A stretch of DNA of 64,000 bases, from assembly GCF_003111645.1 (NCBI RefSeq), contig NZ_CP022187.1, forward strand, positions 1,116,001 through 1,180,000, written 5' to 3'. The stretch's first letter is position 1. Every line of letters begins with the position of its first letter. The notes beneath the pieces are model-generated. The model made no database searches, was not told the DNA's origin, and saw only the letters and a list, made by a program, of their open reading frames with translations. The position numbers and the translations under genes are program-made. Shown in pieces: positions 49,020-57,533 of the stretch. Origin of the DNA: Parazoarcus communis. Lineage in GTDB: Bacteria; Pseudomonadota; Gammaproteobacteria; Burkholderiales; Rhodocyclaceae.

Positions 49020-51809
49020 ATGTTCCACATCAAGACGCTCGAACTCGTCCACTGGGACTACTGGCGCCGCTTCAGCCTGCCGCTGGACGCCCAGATCATC
49101 ACCATCGTCGGCCCCAACGGCTCGGGCAAGACCACCCTGCTCGACGCCATGCGCACGCTGTTCGCGCTGCGTTGCTCGGGCAAGCGCGACTTCCGCCGCT
49201 ATGTGCGCCGCGCCGAGCGCAGCTTTGCGTGGATTCGCGCCGTGGTCGCCAACGTGCCCGGCACCAACGGGCGCCGCCCCTTCTTCCCGTGTCTCGCCGA
49301 CGAAGTCACGCTCGCCTGTCGCATCCGCAAGAGCGGGGGCGAATGGACGCGCGACTACGCCATCATCGACGGCAACCTGTCCATCGAAGAACTCGAAACC
49401 TCGAGCGACTGGACCGGCCTGCGCGACTACCAGACCCGGCTCGCCTGGGGCGGACTGACCCCCGCCATCGCCAAGGTGCTGTCGCTCGAACAGGGCGACA
49501 CCGACAAGCTGTGCGAGTACTCGCCCAAGGCCCTGCTCGAACTCGTTTTCGATGTCTTCGGCGACAAGGAAGTGCTCGACAACTACGCCGCTGCCCGCGA
49601 GGAACAGAAGAACGCCGAACGCGAAATCGAATCGCTCGGTATCGACCTCGACCGTCTGCGCGCCCAGGCCGAAACCAAGCGCCTCGAGGCCGATCGCTTT
49701 CTGGAGTGGAAGCAGCTCAGCGATGAGATCCACGCCCTCGAAGCCGAGATCGTGCCGCGCCTCGAATGCGCGGAGCTCACCCGCGAGATTGCTACCGAGC
49801 GCGACGAACTGCTGCGCCTCAACCGCGAGCGCGCCAGCAAGCTCGCCGAGCAGCGCGATGCACGTACCCGTGTCGCAGACATCCAGACCGAACAGCAGGC
49901 CGCAGCCGCTGAACGCAACCGCCTCAAGCAGCACGACAAGGACGCCGAACAGCGCCACCTGTCCGCTCACGACCGCGTGCGCGACCTCGAGAAAACACTG
50001 GCCGAGCGCGACGCCCTGCGCACGCAGCTTGCCACCGAGCACGGCGCCGACGCCGTTGCGCTGGAGAAAGAACACGAAGCCGCCGACGCCACCCTGCTCG
50101 CTCTGCGCCGCAAGGAGCGCGAACTGCTCGCCGCCTTCGAGGAAAGAACCGAACATCTGCGCGCTGCCCGCAGCCGCAGTGGCCCGCCGGGCGACGTCGA
50201 GGTCAGCCGCTTTCGCGCCACCCTGTCGGCCGAAGGCATTGCCCACCAAGGGCTGGCCGAAGTCGTCGAAGTCACCGATCCCGCGTGGCAGGTCGCCATC
50301 GAAGCCATCCTTCGCCCCTACCGCCACGTGATCCTGCTCGAGCGAGAATCCGACCGCTACGCCGCATGGGCACTCGGTGAGCGCGAGCGCTTCCGCCACT
50401 TCGTCGTGCCCGAGCGCGAAACCGCACCACCGCCGCGCCCGATGAGCCTGGCCGAAGTGGTCAACTTCAGCGCACAGGTGCCGCGCTGGCTCACCGACCT
50501 GCTCAACCGCATCCGCCGCGTCGAGGACGCGGAATCCGCCCGCGACCTGCCGCGCGAGCAGGAATGGATCACGCGCGATGCCTACCACCGCGAACGCCGC
50601 GGTGCGCGGCACCTTGGGCGCCCGCACGACTTCCACTTCGGCGAACTCGCCCGCCAGTCGCGCATCGACGACCTCGAAGACGAAATCGCCCAGCTCGACA
50701 AGCAGCTGCAGGCCATCCGGCCCAGGCTCGACGCGGCCAGCGACAAGCTCACCGGCATCCGCCAGCGCCTGCTCGGCCTGCAATCCGCCCAGCTGCTCGC
50801 GGCCAACACCGAGAAATACGCCAGCGCGGAAGCCGAACTGCCCGCCGCCACCAAGGCCCTCACCGAAGCCATCGCAGAACGTGCCGACACCCGCGGCGCA
50901 CTCGACGAAGTGGCCGAGAAGCTGCGCGGCATCGAGATCGAACTCGACCGCCGCAACCGCGAACAAAAAGCCGTCGACCTGCGTCTGGCAGACATTGCGC
51001 GCGAACACGCCCCGCGTCGTCACGCCCAGGCCCAGCGCATCATGAAGCTGCGTCGCCGCCGTCGCGGCATGCCCGCGCACTGGATGGACCACGCCGACAT
51101 CGCGCTGCTCGCCGACAAATACGGCGACGCCCGCGGCGCCCGCCTGCAACTCGAGCGCCTGCACCGTCACCTCGACGAAGGTGACTGGATCACCGACATC
51201 TCGGTGCTCACCCTGCGCGACCGCATCACCGCCGACCTGCGCACCCGCGAACGCGACTACGGCGACCGTCAGGCCTACTGCGCCACCGCCAGCCGCCACA
51301 CCGACGAAGCCCGCGCCGCCTACATCGCCAAGCTGCGCGCCACCGTGCGCCAGTACGGCAAGAACCTGAAGTCGCTCGGTGACCTCTCCAACGTCAGCGT
51401 CGACTGCCCCACCCCGCACCTTGAGAACGACGACGTCTCGCTTGGCGCCGCCGGCCTCGAAGTGCGCTTCGACTTCGACCGCAAGGGCGCAGTCGGCCTC
51501 AATGACGGCGAAGCCTCGGGCGGCCAGCAGGTCATGAAATCCCTCATCCTGCTCATCGCCCTGCTGATGGACGACGCCCGCCCCGGCGGCTTCGTCTTCA
51601 TCGACGAACCCTTCGCCCACCTCGACGTCGCCAACATCGACCGCGTCGGCACCTTCCTGCGCGCCACCCGCGCGCAATACCTCATCACGACGCCGGTAAC
51701 GCACAACGCAAACGTGTTCGCGCCCGCGCAACTGACGCTGGTCACGCGGAAAAAACCCCCTGCAGAAGAATGGGCACCGCCGATCGGCGTACTGACGCGC
51801 GAACTGTAA
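49020..51809 (+). CDS. SMC-like ATPase of a compact condensin (MksB/JetC position)
   Basis: A 929-residue SMC-family ATPase. The N-terminal head has Walker A GPNGSGKTT (31-39). Two coiled-coil arms (about 175-390 and 545-760) flank a hinge at about 395-500 with the text GIAHQGLAEVVEV and AIEAILRPYRHVILLE, which resembles the canonical Smc hinge more than the minimal MukB hinge. The C-terminal head has the signature GEASGGQQ (830-837) and Walker B GFVFIDEPFAHLD with D862/E863. The arms are shorter than in Smc (about 1170 residues) or MukB (about 1490). With the two upstream genes this forms an F-E-B (A-B-C) operon. No TOPRIM nuclease gene (JetD/MksG) follows. It probably acts in chromosome organisation or as a defence or plasmid-restricting complex. 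Confidence 0.85.
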   Translation: MFHIKTLELVHWDYWRRFSLPLDAQIITIVGPNGSGKTTLLDAMRTLFALRCSGKRDFRRYVRRAERSFAWIRAVVANVPGTNGRRPFFPCLADEVTLACRIRKSGGEWTRDYAIIDGNLSIEELETSSDWTGLRDYQTRLAWGGLTPAIAKVLSLEQGDTDKLCEYSPKALLELVFDVFGDKEVLDNYAAAREEQKNAEREIESLGIDLDRLRAQAETKRLEADRFLEWKQLSDEIHALEAEIVPRLECAELTREIATERDELLRLNRERASKLAEQRDARTRVADIQTEQQAAAAERNRLKQHDKDAEQRHLSAHDRVRDLEKTLAERDALRTQLATEHGADAVALEKEHEAADATLLALRRKERELLAAFEERTEHLRAARSRSGPPGDVEVSRFRATLSAEGIAHQGLAEVVEVTDPAWQVAIEAILRPYRHVILLERESDRYAAWALGERERFRHFVVPERETAPPPRPMSLAEVVNFSAQVPRWLTDLLNRIRRVEDAESARDLPREQEWITRDAYHRERRGARHLGRPHDFHFGELARQSRIDDLEDEIAQLDKQLQAIRPRLDAASDKLTGIRQRLLGLQSAQLLAANTEKYASAEAELPAATKALTEAIAERADTRGALDEVAEKLRGIEIELDRRNREQKAVDLRLADIAREHAPRRHAQAQRIMKLRRRRRGMPAHWMDHADIALLADKYGDARGARLQLERLHRHLDEGDWITDISVLTLRDRITADLRTRERDYGDRQAYCATASRHTDEARAAYIAKLRATVRQYGKNLKSLGDLSNVSVDCPTPHLENDDVSLGAAGLEVRFDFDRKGAVGLNDGEASGGQQVMKSLILLIALLMDDARPGGFVFIDEPFAHLDVANIDRVGTFLRATRAQYLITTPVTHNANVFAPAQLTLVTRKKPPAEEWAPPIGVLTREL

Positions 51810-51817
51810 ACCAAAGA

Positions 51818-51886
51818 ACCAAAGGGGTCAGAACCAAAGGGGTCAGAGTCGTTTGATCGGTCAAATCAAACGACTCTGACCCCTTT
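51818..51886. repeat. REP-type palindrome with a tandem half-unit
   Basis: A 23-bp arm (51834-51856) is perfectly complementary to 51864-51886 around a seven-base loop. The unit CCAAAGGGGTCAGA also occurs as a direct repeat at 51818-51831 and 51833-51846. GGGGTCAGA-containing palindromes of this sort are typical of REP elements moved by RAYT (TnpA_REP) transposases. No RAYT gene is in the window. It lies nine bases after the SMC stop codon and may also act as terminator or transcript stabiliser. Confidence 0.8.
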
Positions 51887-52010
51887 GATCCTTCACCGGG
51901 TTGAATCGACAAGCTCTTGTTCAAACCTGCCTTGTGAGTCGATGCAGCTTTGTTACCTCTTGACTGGATTCGGCGTAAAGTGGGTTAGCTTGGAACGGAG
52001 CCCAGATACC

Positions 52011-53600
52011 ATGAAAAGACCGTCGGCGCCTGCCGGACTGTCGAGCCTGATTGCCGCCCCAGCCAATGATGCTACGTTGCTGACTGCTGACAAGGCCTTG
52101 CGGCGTTCGGAGGCAAGATATCGACGCTTGTTTGAATCGGCGCAGGACGGTGTCTTGTTGATCAACGCCAAGACAGCTGAAATTGAAGACGCGAACCCGT
52201 TCCTGATCGACCTGCTTGGCTACTCGTTCAACGAATTGATGGGCAAGAAGATCTGGGAGCTTGGCGCTTTCAAAGACACCGCTCTGAACATGGAGGCTTT
52301 CGCGGAACTCCAGACGGAGCATTACATTAGATACGACGACCTGCCCTTGGTCGCCAAAAATGGTGCCAAGTACCACGTTGAGTTTGTCAGCAATCTCTAT
52401 GACTGCGAAGGGATTGACGTCATACAGTGCAACATACGTGACAACACCAAGCGGCATGTTGCGGAAATTGCGCTGAAGGCAGCCACCCGTGCTCTGAAGA
52501 TGCTCAGTGAAAGCAATATCGCCTTGCTGACCTCAAAGTCAGAATCGATTCTGCTGCAAGAGTATTGCCGTATCGCGGTGGAGACGGGCTGCTACCTGAT
52601 GGCATGGGTAGGATTGGGAGAAAATGGCCCTGAGAAAAAAGTCAGCATTGTCTCCTCTTTCGGACGAGTGGACGGGTACCTGGATATCGTCGATACAGAT
52701 TGGGCAGACTCGCCCAGCGGAGATGGTCCCGCTGGGCGTGCGATCCGCACTGGCGAGGTGCAAGCTATCGATGACATCTCCGCAGATGCATCGGCAATTC
52801 CATGGCGCCTTGAGGCGATAAAAAGAGGCTATCGTTCGCTGATCGCAATACCGTTCAAGCTTCCCGATGATTCGACGGCCTGTTTGACTCTCTACGGTTC
52901 GAACTGCGACGTCTGGTCGCCTCCCGAAATCAGGTTGTTGCGGGAAATTGCCAGCGACCTCGAATTCGGCATCTCCGCTCTGCGCACTGCGGTTGCGAAC
53001 GTCGCGTATCAGGTGAACCTGAGAGAAAGCCTGGAACAGACGATTCAGGTCATCGCCGACACCACCGAACAGCGAGATTCATATACGGCAGGTCACCAAA
53101 GGCGCGTTGCGCAGATCTGTTCAAGGATAGGCGCCGAACTGGGACTATCCGAAGATCGTGTGCATGGCCTTCATCTGGCGGCCTCTATTCACGACATGGG
53201 AAAGATCGGCATTCCTTCAGAGATCCTATCCAAGCCTCGGAAATTAACCGATTTGGAGTTCCGCTTGATCAAGGAGCATGCGCAATTTGGTTTCAATATC
53301 ATGAAAAGCGTGAACTTTCCCTGGCCAATCGCGGAGATCATCCTTCAACATCACGAGCGCATCGACGGCTCGGGTTATCCCAGAGGGCTGAAGGGGGCCG
53401 ACTTGTTACTAGAGTCCAAAATTCTTGCCGTAGCCGATGTTGTCGAGGCCATGGCCTCACACAGGCCTTACAGGGCCGCACTCGGGATAGAAGCGGCACT
53501 GACTGAGATCACTACGCAACGCGGTATCACCCTGGATGCCGAGGTCGTGGATGCTTGCCTGCGAATCTTTCAGCAGCAAGCCTTCCGAATCGAAGACTGA
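52011..53600 (+). CDS. PAS-GAF-HD-GYP protein (probable c-di-GMP phosphodiesterase)
   Basis: A 529-residue cytosolic sensor. It has PAS (about 35-150; FESAQDGVLLINAKTAEIED), GAF (about 180-335; YCRIAVETGCYLMAWVGLGE) and HD-GYP (about 345-525). The catalytic HD is HDMGKIGIP (394-402), and the GYP motif is HHERIDGSGYPRGL (447-460). Metal-binding histidines and the GYP are intact, so it should cleave c-di-GMP. The ATG at 52011 is chosen because longer reading frames start inside the REP palindrome. Its codon and base composition are visibly less GC-rich than its neighbours, suggesting transfer from another lineage. Confidence 0.88.
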   Translation: MKRPSAPAGLSSLIAAPANDATLLTADKALRRSEARYRRLFESAQDGVLLINAKTAEIEDANPFLIDLLGYSFNELMGKKIWELGAFKDTALNMEAFAELQTEHYIRYDDLPLVAKNGAKYHVEFVSNLYDCEGIDVIQCNIRDNTKRHVAEIALKAATRALKMLSESNIALLTSKSESILLQEYCRIAVETGCYLMAWVGLGENGPEKKVSIVSSFGRVDGYLDIVDTDWADSPSGDGPAGRAIRTGEVQAIDDISADASAIPWRLEAIKRGYRSLIAIPFKLPDDSTACLTLYGSNCDVWSPPEIRLLREIASDLEFGISALRTAVANVAYQVNLRESLEQTIQVIADTTEQRDSYTAGHQRRVAQICSRIGAELGLSEDRVHGLHLAASIHDMGKIGIPSEILSKPRKLTDLEFRLIKEHAQFGFNIMKSVNFPWPIAEIILQHHERIDGSGYPRGLKGADLLLESKILAVADVVEAMASHRPYRAALGIEAALTEITTQRGITLDAEVVDACLRIFQQQAFRIED

Positions 53601-53668
53601 CACAGCACGCTCTGCCCCCTTTGGACTACTTCTTGACCGTTGGAAACAACAACGGGCATTCTAGGAGT

Positions 53669-54529
53669 TCAGATGAGATCAAGCGGAATCTTGAGATATC
53701 GTACGCCGTTGTCTTCGGCTTGCGGCATCTTGCCTGCGCGCACATTGATCTGGATGGCAGGCAAGATCAGCGTGGGCATTGCCAGTGTTTTGTCGCGCGC
53801 GGTGCGCATCTCGACGAATCCGGCTTCGGTGATACCGTCATGCACGTGGATGTTGCTGGCACGCTGTTCACCCACGGTTGTCTCCCATGCCGGCTCGCGG
53901 CCATCTGGCGGATAGTCGTGACACAGATGCAGCCGGGTTTCCGGCGGCAGCGACAGCAGCTTGCGGATCGAGCGAAAGAGCGCGGTCGCGTCGCCACCCG
54001 GAAAATCGCAGCGTGCGGTGCCGTAATCGGGCATGAACAAGGTGTCGCCTACGAAGGCATCCTGACCGATGATGTAAGTAAGGCACGCAGGCGTATGACC
54101 CGGCGTGTGCATGACCACGACCTCAAGTTCACCGATGCTGAAACGCTCGGCGTCCTCGAACAGGTGATCGAAGTCGTCGCCTTGCGTGTTCATGTCCTTG
54201 GCGTTGAAGATGCCCTTGAATACGCCTTGAACCTCGCGGATGTGAGCGCCAATGCCAATCTTTCCGCCCACTTGCTGCTTGAGATAAGGTGCCGCCGACA
54301 GATGGTCGGCGTGCGCATGGGTTTCGAGCTGCCAGTCGACCGTCAGCCCGGCCTGTCGGACATAGGCGATGACTGCATCAGCAGAGGCGCGCGAGGTGCG
54401 CCCAGACTTTGGATCGTAGTCCAGTACGCTGTCAATGATCGCTGCGCGCAAGGTCGCCGGGTCGGACACGATGTGCGTAACCGTAGACGTGCCGGGGTCG
54501 AAGATAGACTTTATCTGTGCATTTGCCAT
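53669..54529 (-). CDS. MBL-fold hydrolase, persulfide dioxygenase/Blh-like
   Basis: A 286-residue metallo-beta-lactamase-fold protein. The metal-binding motif is ETHAHADHLSAAPYL, with further ligands in VVMHTPGHTPACL, FVGDTLFMPDYGTARCDF and LCHDY. The layout (HxHxDH, single domain, GHTP, DxxxxxDxG) is that of the ETHE1/Blh group, which oxidises glutathione persulfide to sulfite or is linked to biofilm and sulfide responses. The ATG at 54529 (MANAQIKSIFDPG) is preferred, because upstream residues lack homology character. It is followed, further upstream on the same strand, by a DsrE-family gene. Confidence 0.85.
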   Translation of the reverse strand: MANAQIKSIFDPGTSTVTHIVSDPATLRAAIIDSVLDYDPKSGRTSRASADAVIAYVRQAGLTVDWQLETHAHADHLSAAPYLKQQVGGKIGIGAHIREVQGVFKGIFNAKDMNTQGDDFDHLFEDAERFSIGELEVVVMHTPGHTPACLTYIIGQDAFVGDTLFMPDYGTARCDFPGGDATALFRSIRKLLSLPPETRLHLCHDYPPDGREPAWETTVGEQRASNIHVHDGITEAGFVEMRTARDKTLAMPTLILPAIQINVRAGKMPQAEDNGVRYLKIPLDLI

Positions 54530-54691
54530 GATGGATAACCGTAACGATCTGGAAGCCGGTGGCTGCTGACACCAATCTAAAATACCCGAATCCGCACAGC
54601 GCAGGTCCGGACCTGAAAGCGCAACGATGAGCAGTCCGCTGTCACTACGCATGAGGCCACAGCGAAATTACTGACGGCCAGGACTCCGATT

Positions 54692-55057
54692 TCAGAAGCC
54701 GATCACCCTGCGGTTCGGCTCCAGCAGTGCAGCCCCCATTTCCGCGGGTTTGGCCGCCTTGATACCGTCCTTCAGGTCGTCGTGTTTCTTACCGGTATTC
54801 GGAAGGTAGAGCGCACAGACCGACGCAGTTGCACCCTTCTTCAGTGCGCCGTCCAGCAACTGTGCCGGACTCACGTTGTTGGGCTTCATCGCTTCGCCGC
54901 TTGCACCTTTCAGCGCGAGGCCACCCGCATGATCGCACAGCAGGATGTCAACCTGCGCACCCTGCTCCTGCATCTGATTGGCAAGCACCATGGCCATTCC
55001 CTGGGTCATCGTGCTTTCGGAACTGAGTACGACGGTGACAGCCTGCTTGTCTGCCAT
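54692..55057 (-). CDS. DsrE/DsrF-like family protein
   Basis: A 121-residue protein of the DsrE fold (VTVVLSSESTMTQGMAMVLANQM; VDILLCDHAGGLAL; GATASVCALYLPNTGK). It contains two cysteines (LLCDHAGG, SVCALYL) that could carry sulfane sulfur. It is transcribed towards the MBL gene, 162 bases away on the same strand. The pair suggests sulfide or persulfide handling. True DsrEFH proteins act as a trimeric relay; this single subunit is of the stand-alone type. Confidence 0.82.
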   Translation of the reverse strand: MADKQAVTVVLSSESTMTQGMAMVLANQMQEQGAQVDILLCDHAGGLALKGASGEAMKPNNVSPAQLLDGALKKGATASVCALYLPNTGKKHDDLKDGIKAAKPAEMGAALLEPNRRVIGF

Positions 55058-55544
55058 GGCTGCGCATCAGATCAGCGAAGGACTCAGTGGGCGCCTGAGC
55101 GTGCCAGGGTGCTGACGCAGGCGCTGCAACCCTTCCCTCACGACCCCATGCGCGCGATGCACCATAGGTTTGACACGTACCATCGGGTGATCAGTGCAAA
55201 CGCACTTGTTCGCGCAGAACTTCATCGTGGTGTGAGGAAATTTCAGTTTTTCGCCGCGCTATCAAGAGCCATTGCGCGGCAAATCCGCATCCACGATGCG
55301 TAGACTGTTAATCCGGCAGCAGGCCCTGTGCAACGCAGTGCGGGGGCCTTGCCGAGGTTGGCGCGAGGCGTCGACTGTGATCAGCGTGAGCACCCGGTCG
55401 ACGGACCGCCGGGTCATGTTTTCGGTTACGTCGCTTTCGAGCGCGTGACGGGCGCGGCAGCAGCACCTTGCGGAAGGTCGGCGCCGTTCAGGAAAACCTC
55501 GGGCTGGTCATCTTTTATGGGATAACTCAAGGACGCTTACAGCC
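55058..55544. other. 487-base intergenic region before diaminopropionate ammonia-lyase
   Basis: No credible gene is seen; the only open frames are short, arginine/proline-rich and without ribosome sites. An AAGGA sequence at about 55529-55533 can serve the ATG at 55545. The region is the likely control region for dpaL. A TTGACA (55170-55175) is present, but it lacks a convincing -10. Confidence 0.5.
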
Positions 55545-56735
55545 ATGCTCAACATCGAAGGACACCTGACTCATTTTGCCAACCCCGCCGCGAACGCCGA
55601 TCAATCGTATCCTGAAGCGTTGAAGGACATCCTGAGCCTTGCCAAGGCCGGCGAGGCAATCCGGGAGATTCGCACCTGGCCGGGCTACGCGACGACGCCG
55701 CTGTACACCCTCACGTCGATGGCGAAAGCTGCAGGCCTTGGGACAATCTACTACAAGGATGAATCGCAGCGTTTCGGTCTGAAGAGCTTCAAGGCCCTCG
55801 GTGGCGCCTACGCGGTCACCAAACAGCTGCAGCAGGCGATCAAAGAGCGCACCGGCCGACGTCCGTCGATTGCCGGTCTGCTGGCAGGTGAGTTCAAGGA
55901 CGATGTGGCCGGACTGGTGGTGAGTTGTGCAACCGATGGCAACCACGGCCGCTCGGTGGCCTGGGGGGCACAGATGTTCGGCTGCGGTTGCGTCATCTAC
56001 ATTCACCGGGATGTTTCCGAGGGACGCAAGCAAGCCATGGAAGCGTTCGGCGCCAAGGTGATCCGTATCGCCGGAAACTACGACGAGTCCGTGCGCCAGG
56101 CCGATGCCGACGCCAAGGCCAATGGCCGCATCATCGTGTCGGACACCAGCTACGAAGGCTACATGGAGATTCCCAAGGACGTCGCACTGGGCTACACCGT
56201 GATGCTCGACGAACTCGTCACACAACTCGACGGCGCGATCCCGACCCATGTATTCGTGCAAGGCGGCGTCGGTGGCCTCGCCTCGGCGGTCGGCGGCTAT
56301 TTCTGGGACCTGTGGGGCACACGCCGCCCGCGCCTGGTGATCGTGGAGCCCGAGAAGGCCAACTGCCTGCAACAGAGCGCCAAAGCAGGCAAGCCGGTCG
56401 CAGTCGACGGCGGTCTGGAAACACTGATGGCGGGCCTCGCCTGCGGTGAAGTCTCTGCCCTGGCGTGGAAGATCCTCTCGGTCGGCGGCGATGACTTTAT
56501 GACCATCAGTGAAGAAGCGGTGCCGGCCACCATGCGTCTGCTCGCCCACGGGTTCGAGCAGGATCCTGCGATCGAAGCGGGCGAGTCTGCGGTACCGGGC
56601 CTCGCCGCCGCCGTGATCGCGGCCCAGGACCCGATGCTGTCGAAGACGCTGGGACTGGACGCGAACAGCCGGGTGCTGGTGATTGGCACCGAGGGCGCCA
56701 CCGATCCGGAACTGTACCGCACGTTGGTCGGCTGA
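55545..56735 (+). CDS. dpaL: Diaminopropionate ammonia-lyase
   Basis: PLP enzyme that splits 2,3-diaminopropionate (both D and L forms in E. coli YgeX) into pyruvate and two ammonia. It is 396 residues long, the family size. The PLP lysine is K83 in FGLKSFKALGGAYA. The aspartates that E. coli uses for the two enantiomers match D131 (ATDGNHGRSVAWG) and D200 (VSDTSYEGYMEIP). The phosphate-binding loop is GGVGGLA. It converges on an Lrp gene, with a hairpin between them, and lies at the edge of the TRAP cluster. Compare EutB of ectoine loci, also a fold-type II PLP enzyme. Confidence 0.93.
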   Translation: MLNIEGHLTHFANPAANADQSYPEALKDILSLAKAGEAIREIRTWPGYATTPLYTLTSMAKAAGLGTIYYKDESQRFGLKSFKALGGAYAVTKQLQQAIKERTGRRPSIAGLLAGEFKDDVAGLVVSCATDGNHGRSVAWGAQMFGCGCVIYIHRDVSEGRKQAMEAFGAKVIRIAGNYDESVRQADADAKANGRIIVSDTSYEGYMEIPKDVALGYTVMLDELVTQLDGAIPTHVFVQGGVGGLASAVGGYFWDLWGTRRPRLVIVEPEKANCLQQSAKAGKPVAVDGGLETLMAGLACGEVSALAWKILSVGGDDFMTISEEAVPATMRLLAHGFEQDPAIEAGESAVPGLAAAVIAAQDPMLSKTLGLDANSRVLVIGTEGATDPELYRTLVG

Positions 56736-56743
56736 GCCCCGCC

Positions 56744-56774
56744 GGGTACCCGTGGCACCGCGCCGCGGGTACCC
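56744..56774. terminator. Hairpin between dpaL and the Lrp gene
   Basis: GGGTACCCG (56744-56752) and CGGGTACCC (56766-56774) form a perfect 9-bp stem. It lies between two convergent genes and has only a short T-rich tail on the + side. The half-site itself is a KpnI-type palindrome, so alternative folds are possible. Confidence 0.6.
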
Positions 56775-56779
56775 TGATT

Positions 56780-57286
56780 TCACACACTGTCAGCATCAGC
56801 CGTGCCGCCCCCCACCGGCAGGCACAAACTCACCTTTACCGACGACATCACGACGTTGGTCTGGAAACTGCGCACGTTCGAGTTCTCGAAGAACGCGGTC
56901 CGGGTGAAACGCTCGTAATCGTTCATGTCCGCAGCGGTTACGACCAGAATGAAATCCGAGTTGCCGGTCACGTAGTAGCACTGCTGAACGGCCGGGTTGT
57001 TCCGCATCCCTTCCTTGAAAGTATCAATCAGATCGGCCCGCTCGCGTTCGAGGCTGACCTGCACCAGGAAGGTCATGTCCCGCCCGACCGCCTTTGGATT
57101 GACCACCGAGACGTCCGCCAGGATGACCTGCTGCTCACGCATCCGCTTGAGCCGGCGTTGAACCGCCGCAGGCGACAACCCGACCTGCTCGGCAATGTCT
57201 TCTGTCGTGGTGCGGTTGGCGACCTGGACAATCTCCAGGATGCGACGGTCGAAACCATCAAGATTTACAGCCTGAGGAAGGGCCAT
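56780..57286 (-). CDS. Lrp/AsnC family transcriptional regulator
   Basis: A 168-residue protein. The N-terminal winged helix-turn-helix is LDGFDRRILEIVQVANRTTTEDIAEQVGLSPAAVQRRLKRM, and a RAM effector domain covers about 75-160 (VQQCYYVTGNSDFILVVTAAD). It sits between dpaL (convergent) and the EutA-like/TRAP operon (divergent), so it most likely controls both in response to an amino acid or a pathway intermediate. In ectoine-degradation loci the equivalent regulator is DoeX/AsnC. A start at the ATG at 57286 is supported by a GGGAG sequence just upstream on the minus strand. Confidence 0.92.
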   Translation of the reverse strand: MALPQAVNLDGFDRRILEIVQVANRTTTEDIAEQVGLSPAAVQRRLKRMREQQVILADVSVVNPKAVGRDMTFLVQVSLERERADLIDTFKEGMRNNPAVQQCYYVTGNSDFILVVTAADMNDYERFTRTAFFENSNVRSFQTNVVMSSVKVSLCLPVGGGTADADSV

Positions 57287-57330
57287 GGCATTGAACTCCC
57301 TGTATGCGGTGAATGCACCGATATAGTGAT

Positions 57331-57369
57331 AATGACTTTTTCATGCACCACACCGGTTATTTAGTCATT
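57331..57369. promoter_or_regulatory. Candidate Lrp-type operator between the regulator and the catabolic operon
   Basis: AATGACT (57331-57337) and AGTCATT (57363-57369) form a perfect 7-bp inverted repeat with 25 bases between them, in the 247-base divergent region. The sequence in between is AT-richer than its surroundings. Lrp-family proteins bind such spaced, weakly symmetric sites. Confidence 0.4.
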
Positions 57370-57533
57370 CCACCAACGTGACGACCTATAAATCTGCGGA
57401 AATCCTGCAAAACCAAGGTCGATATCGACGAAATGCGTCCTGTGTGAAGCGTAGCGTACACCTGACTGCAGAACTTCTGCATTTGGCCCCCCGGCCGTTT
57501 GAACGACTGACTTTCCGTGGATGAGCTTGCGCA

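Noticed and set aside
48867-51731. A 954-residue open frame antisense to the SMC gene
   Set aside because: It is a composition artefact of a GC-rich gene: low-complexity Val/Gly/Ala/Asp text, no domain, no ribosome site, and the opposite strand carries clear ATPase motifs.
55328-55525. Possible 65-residue gene ahead of dpaL
   Set aside because: No ribosome site, atypical residue composition, and no similarity to a known small protein could be seen.
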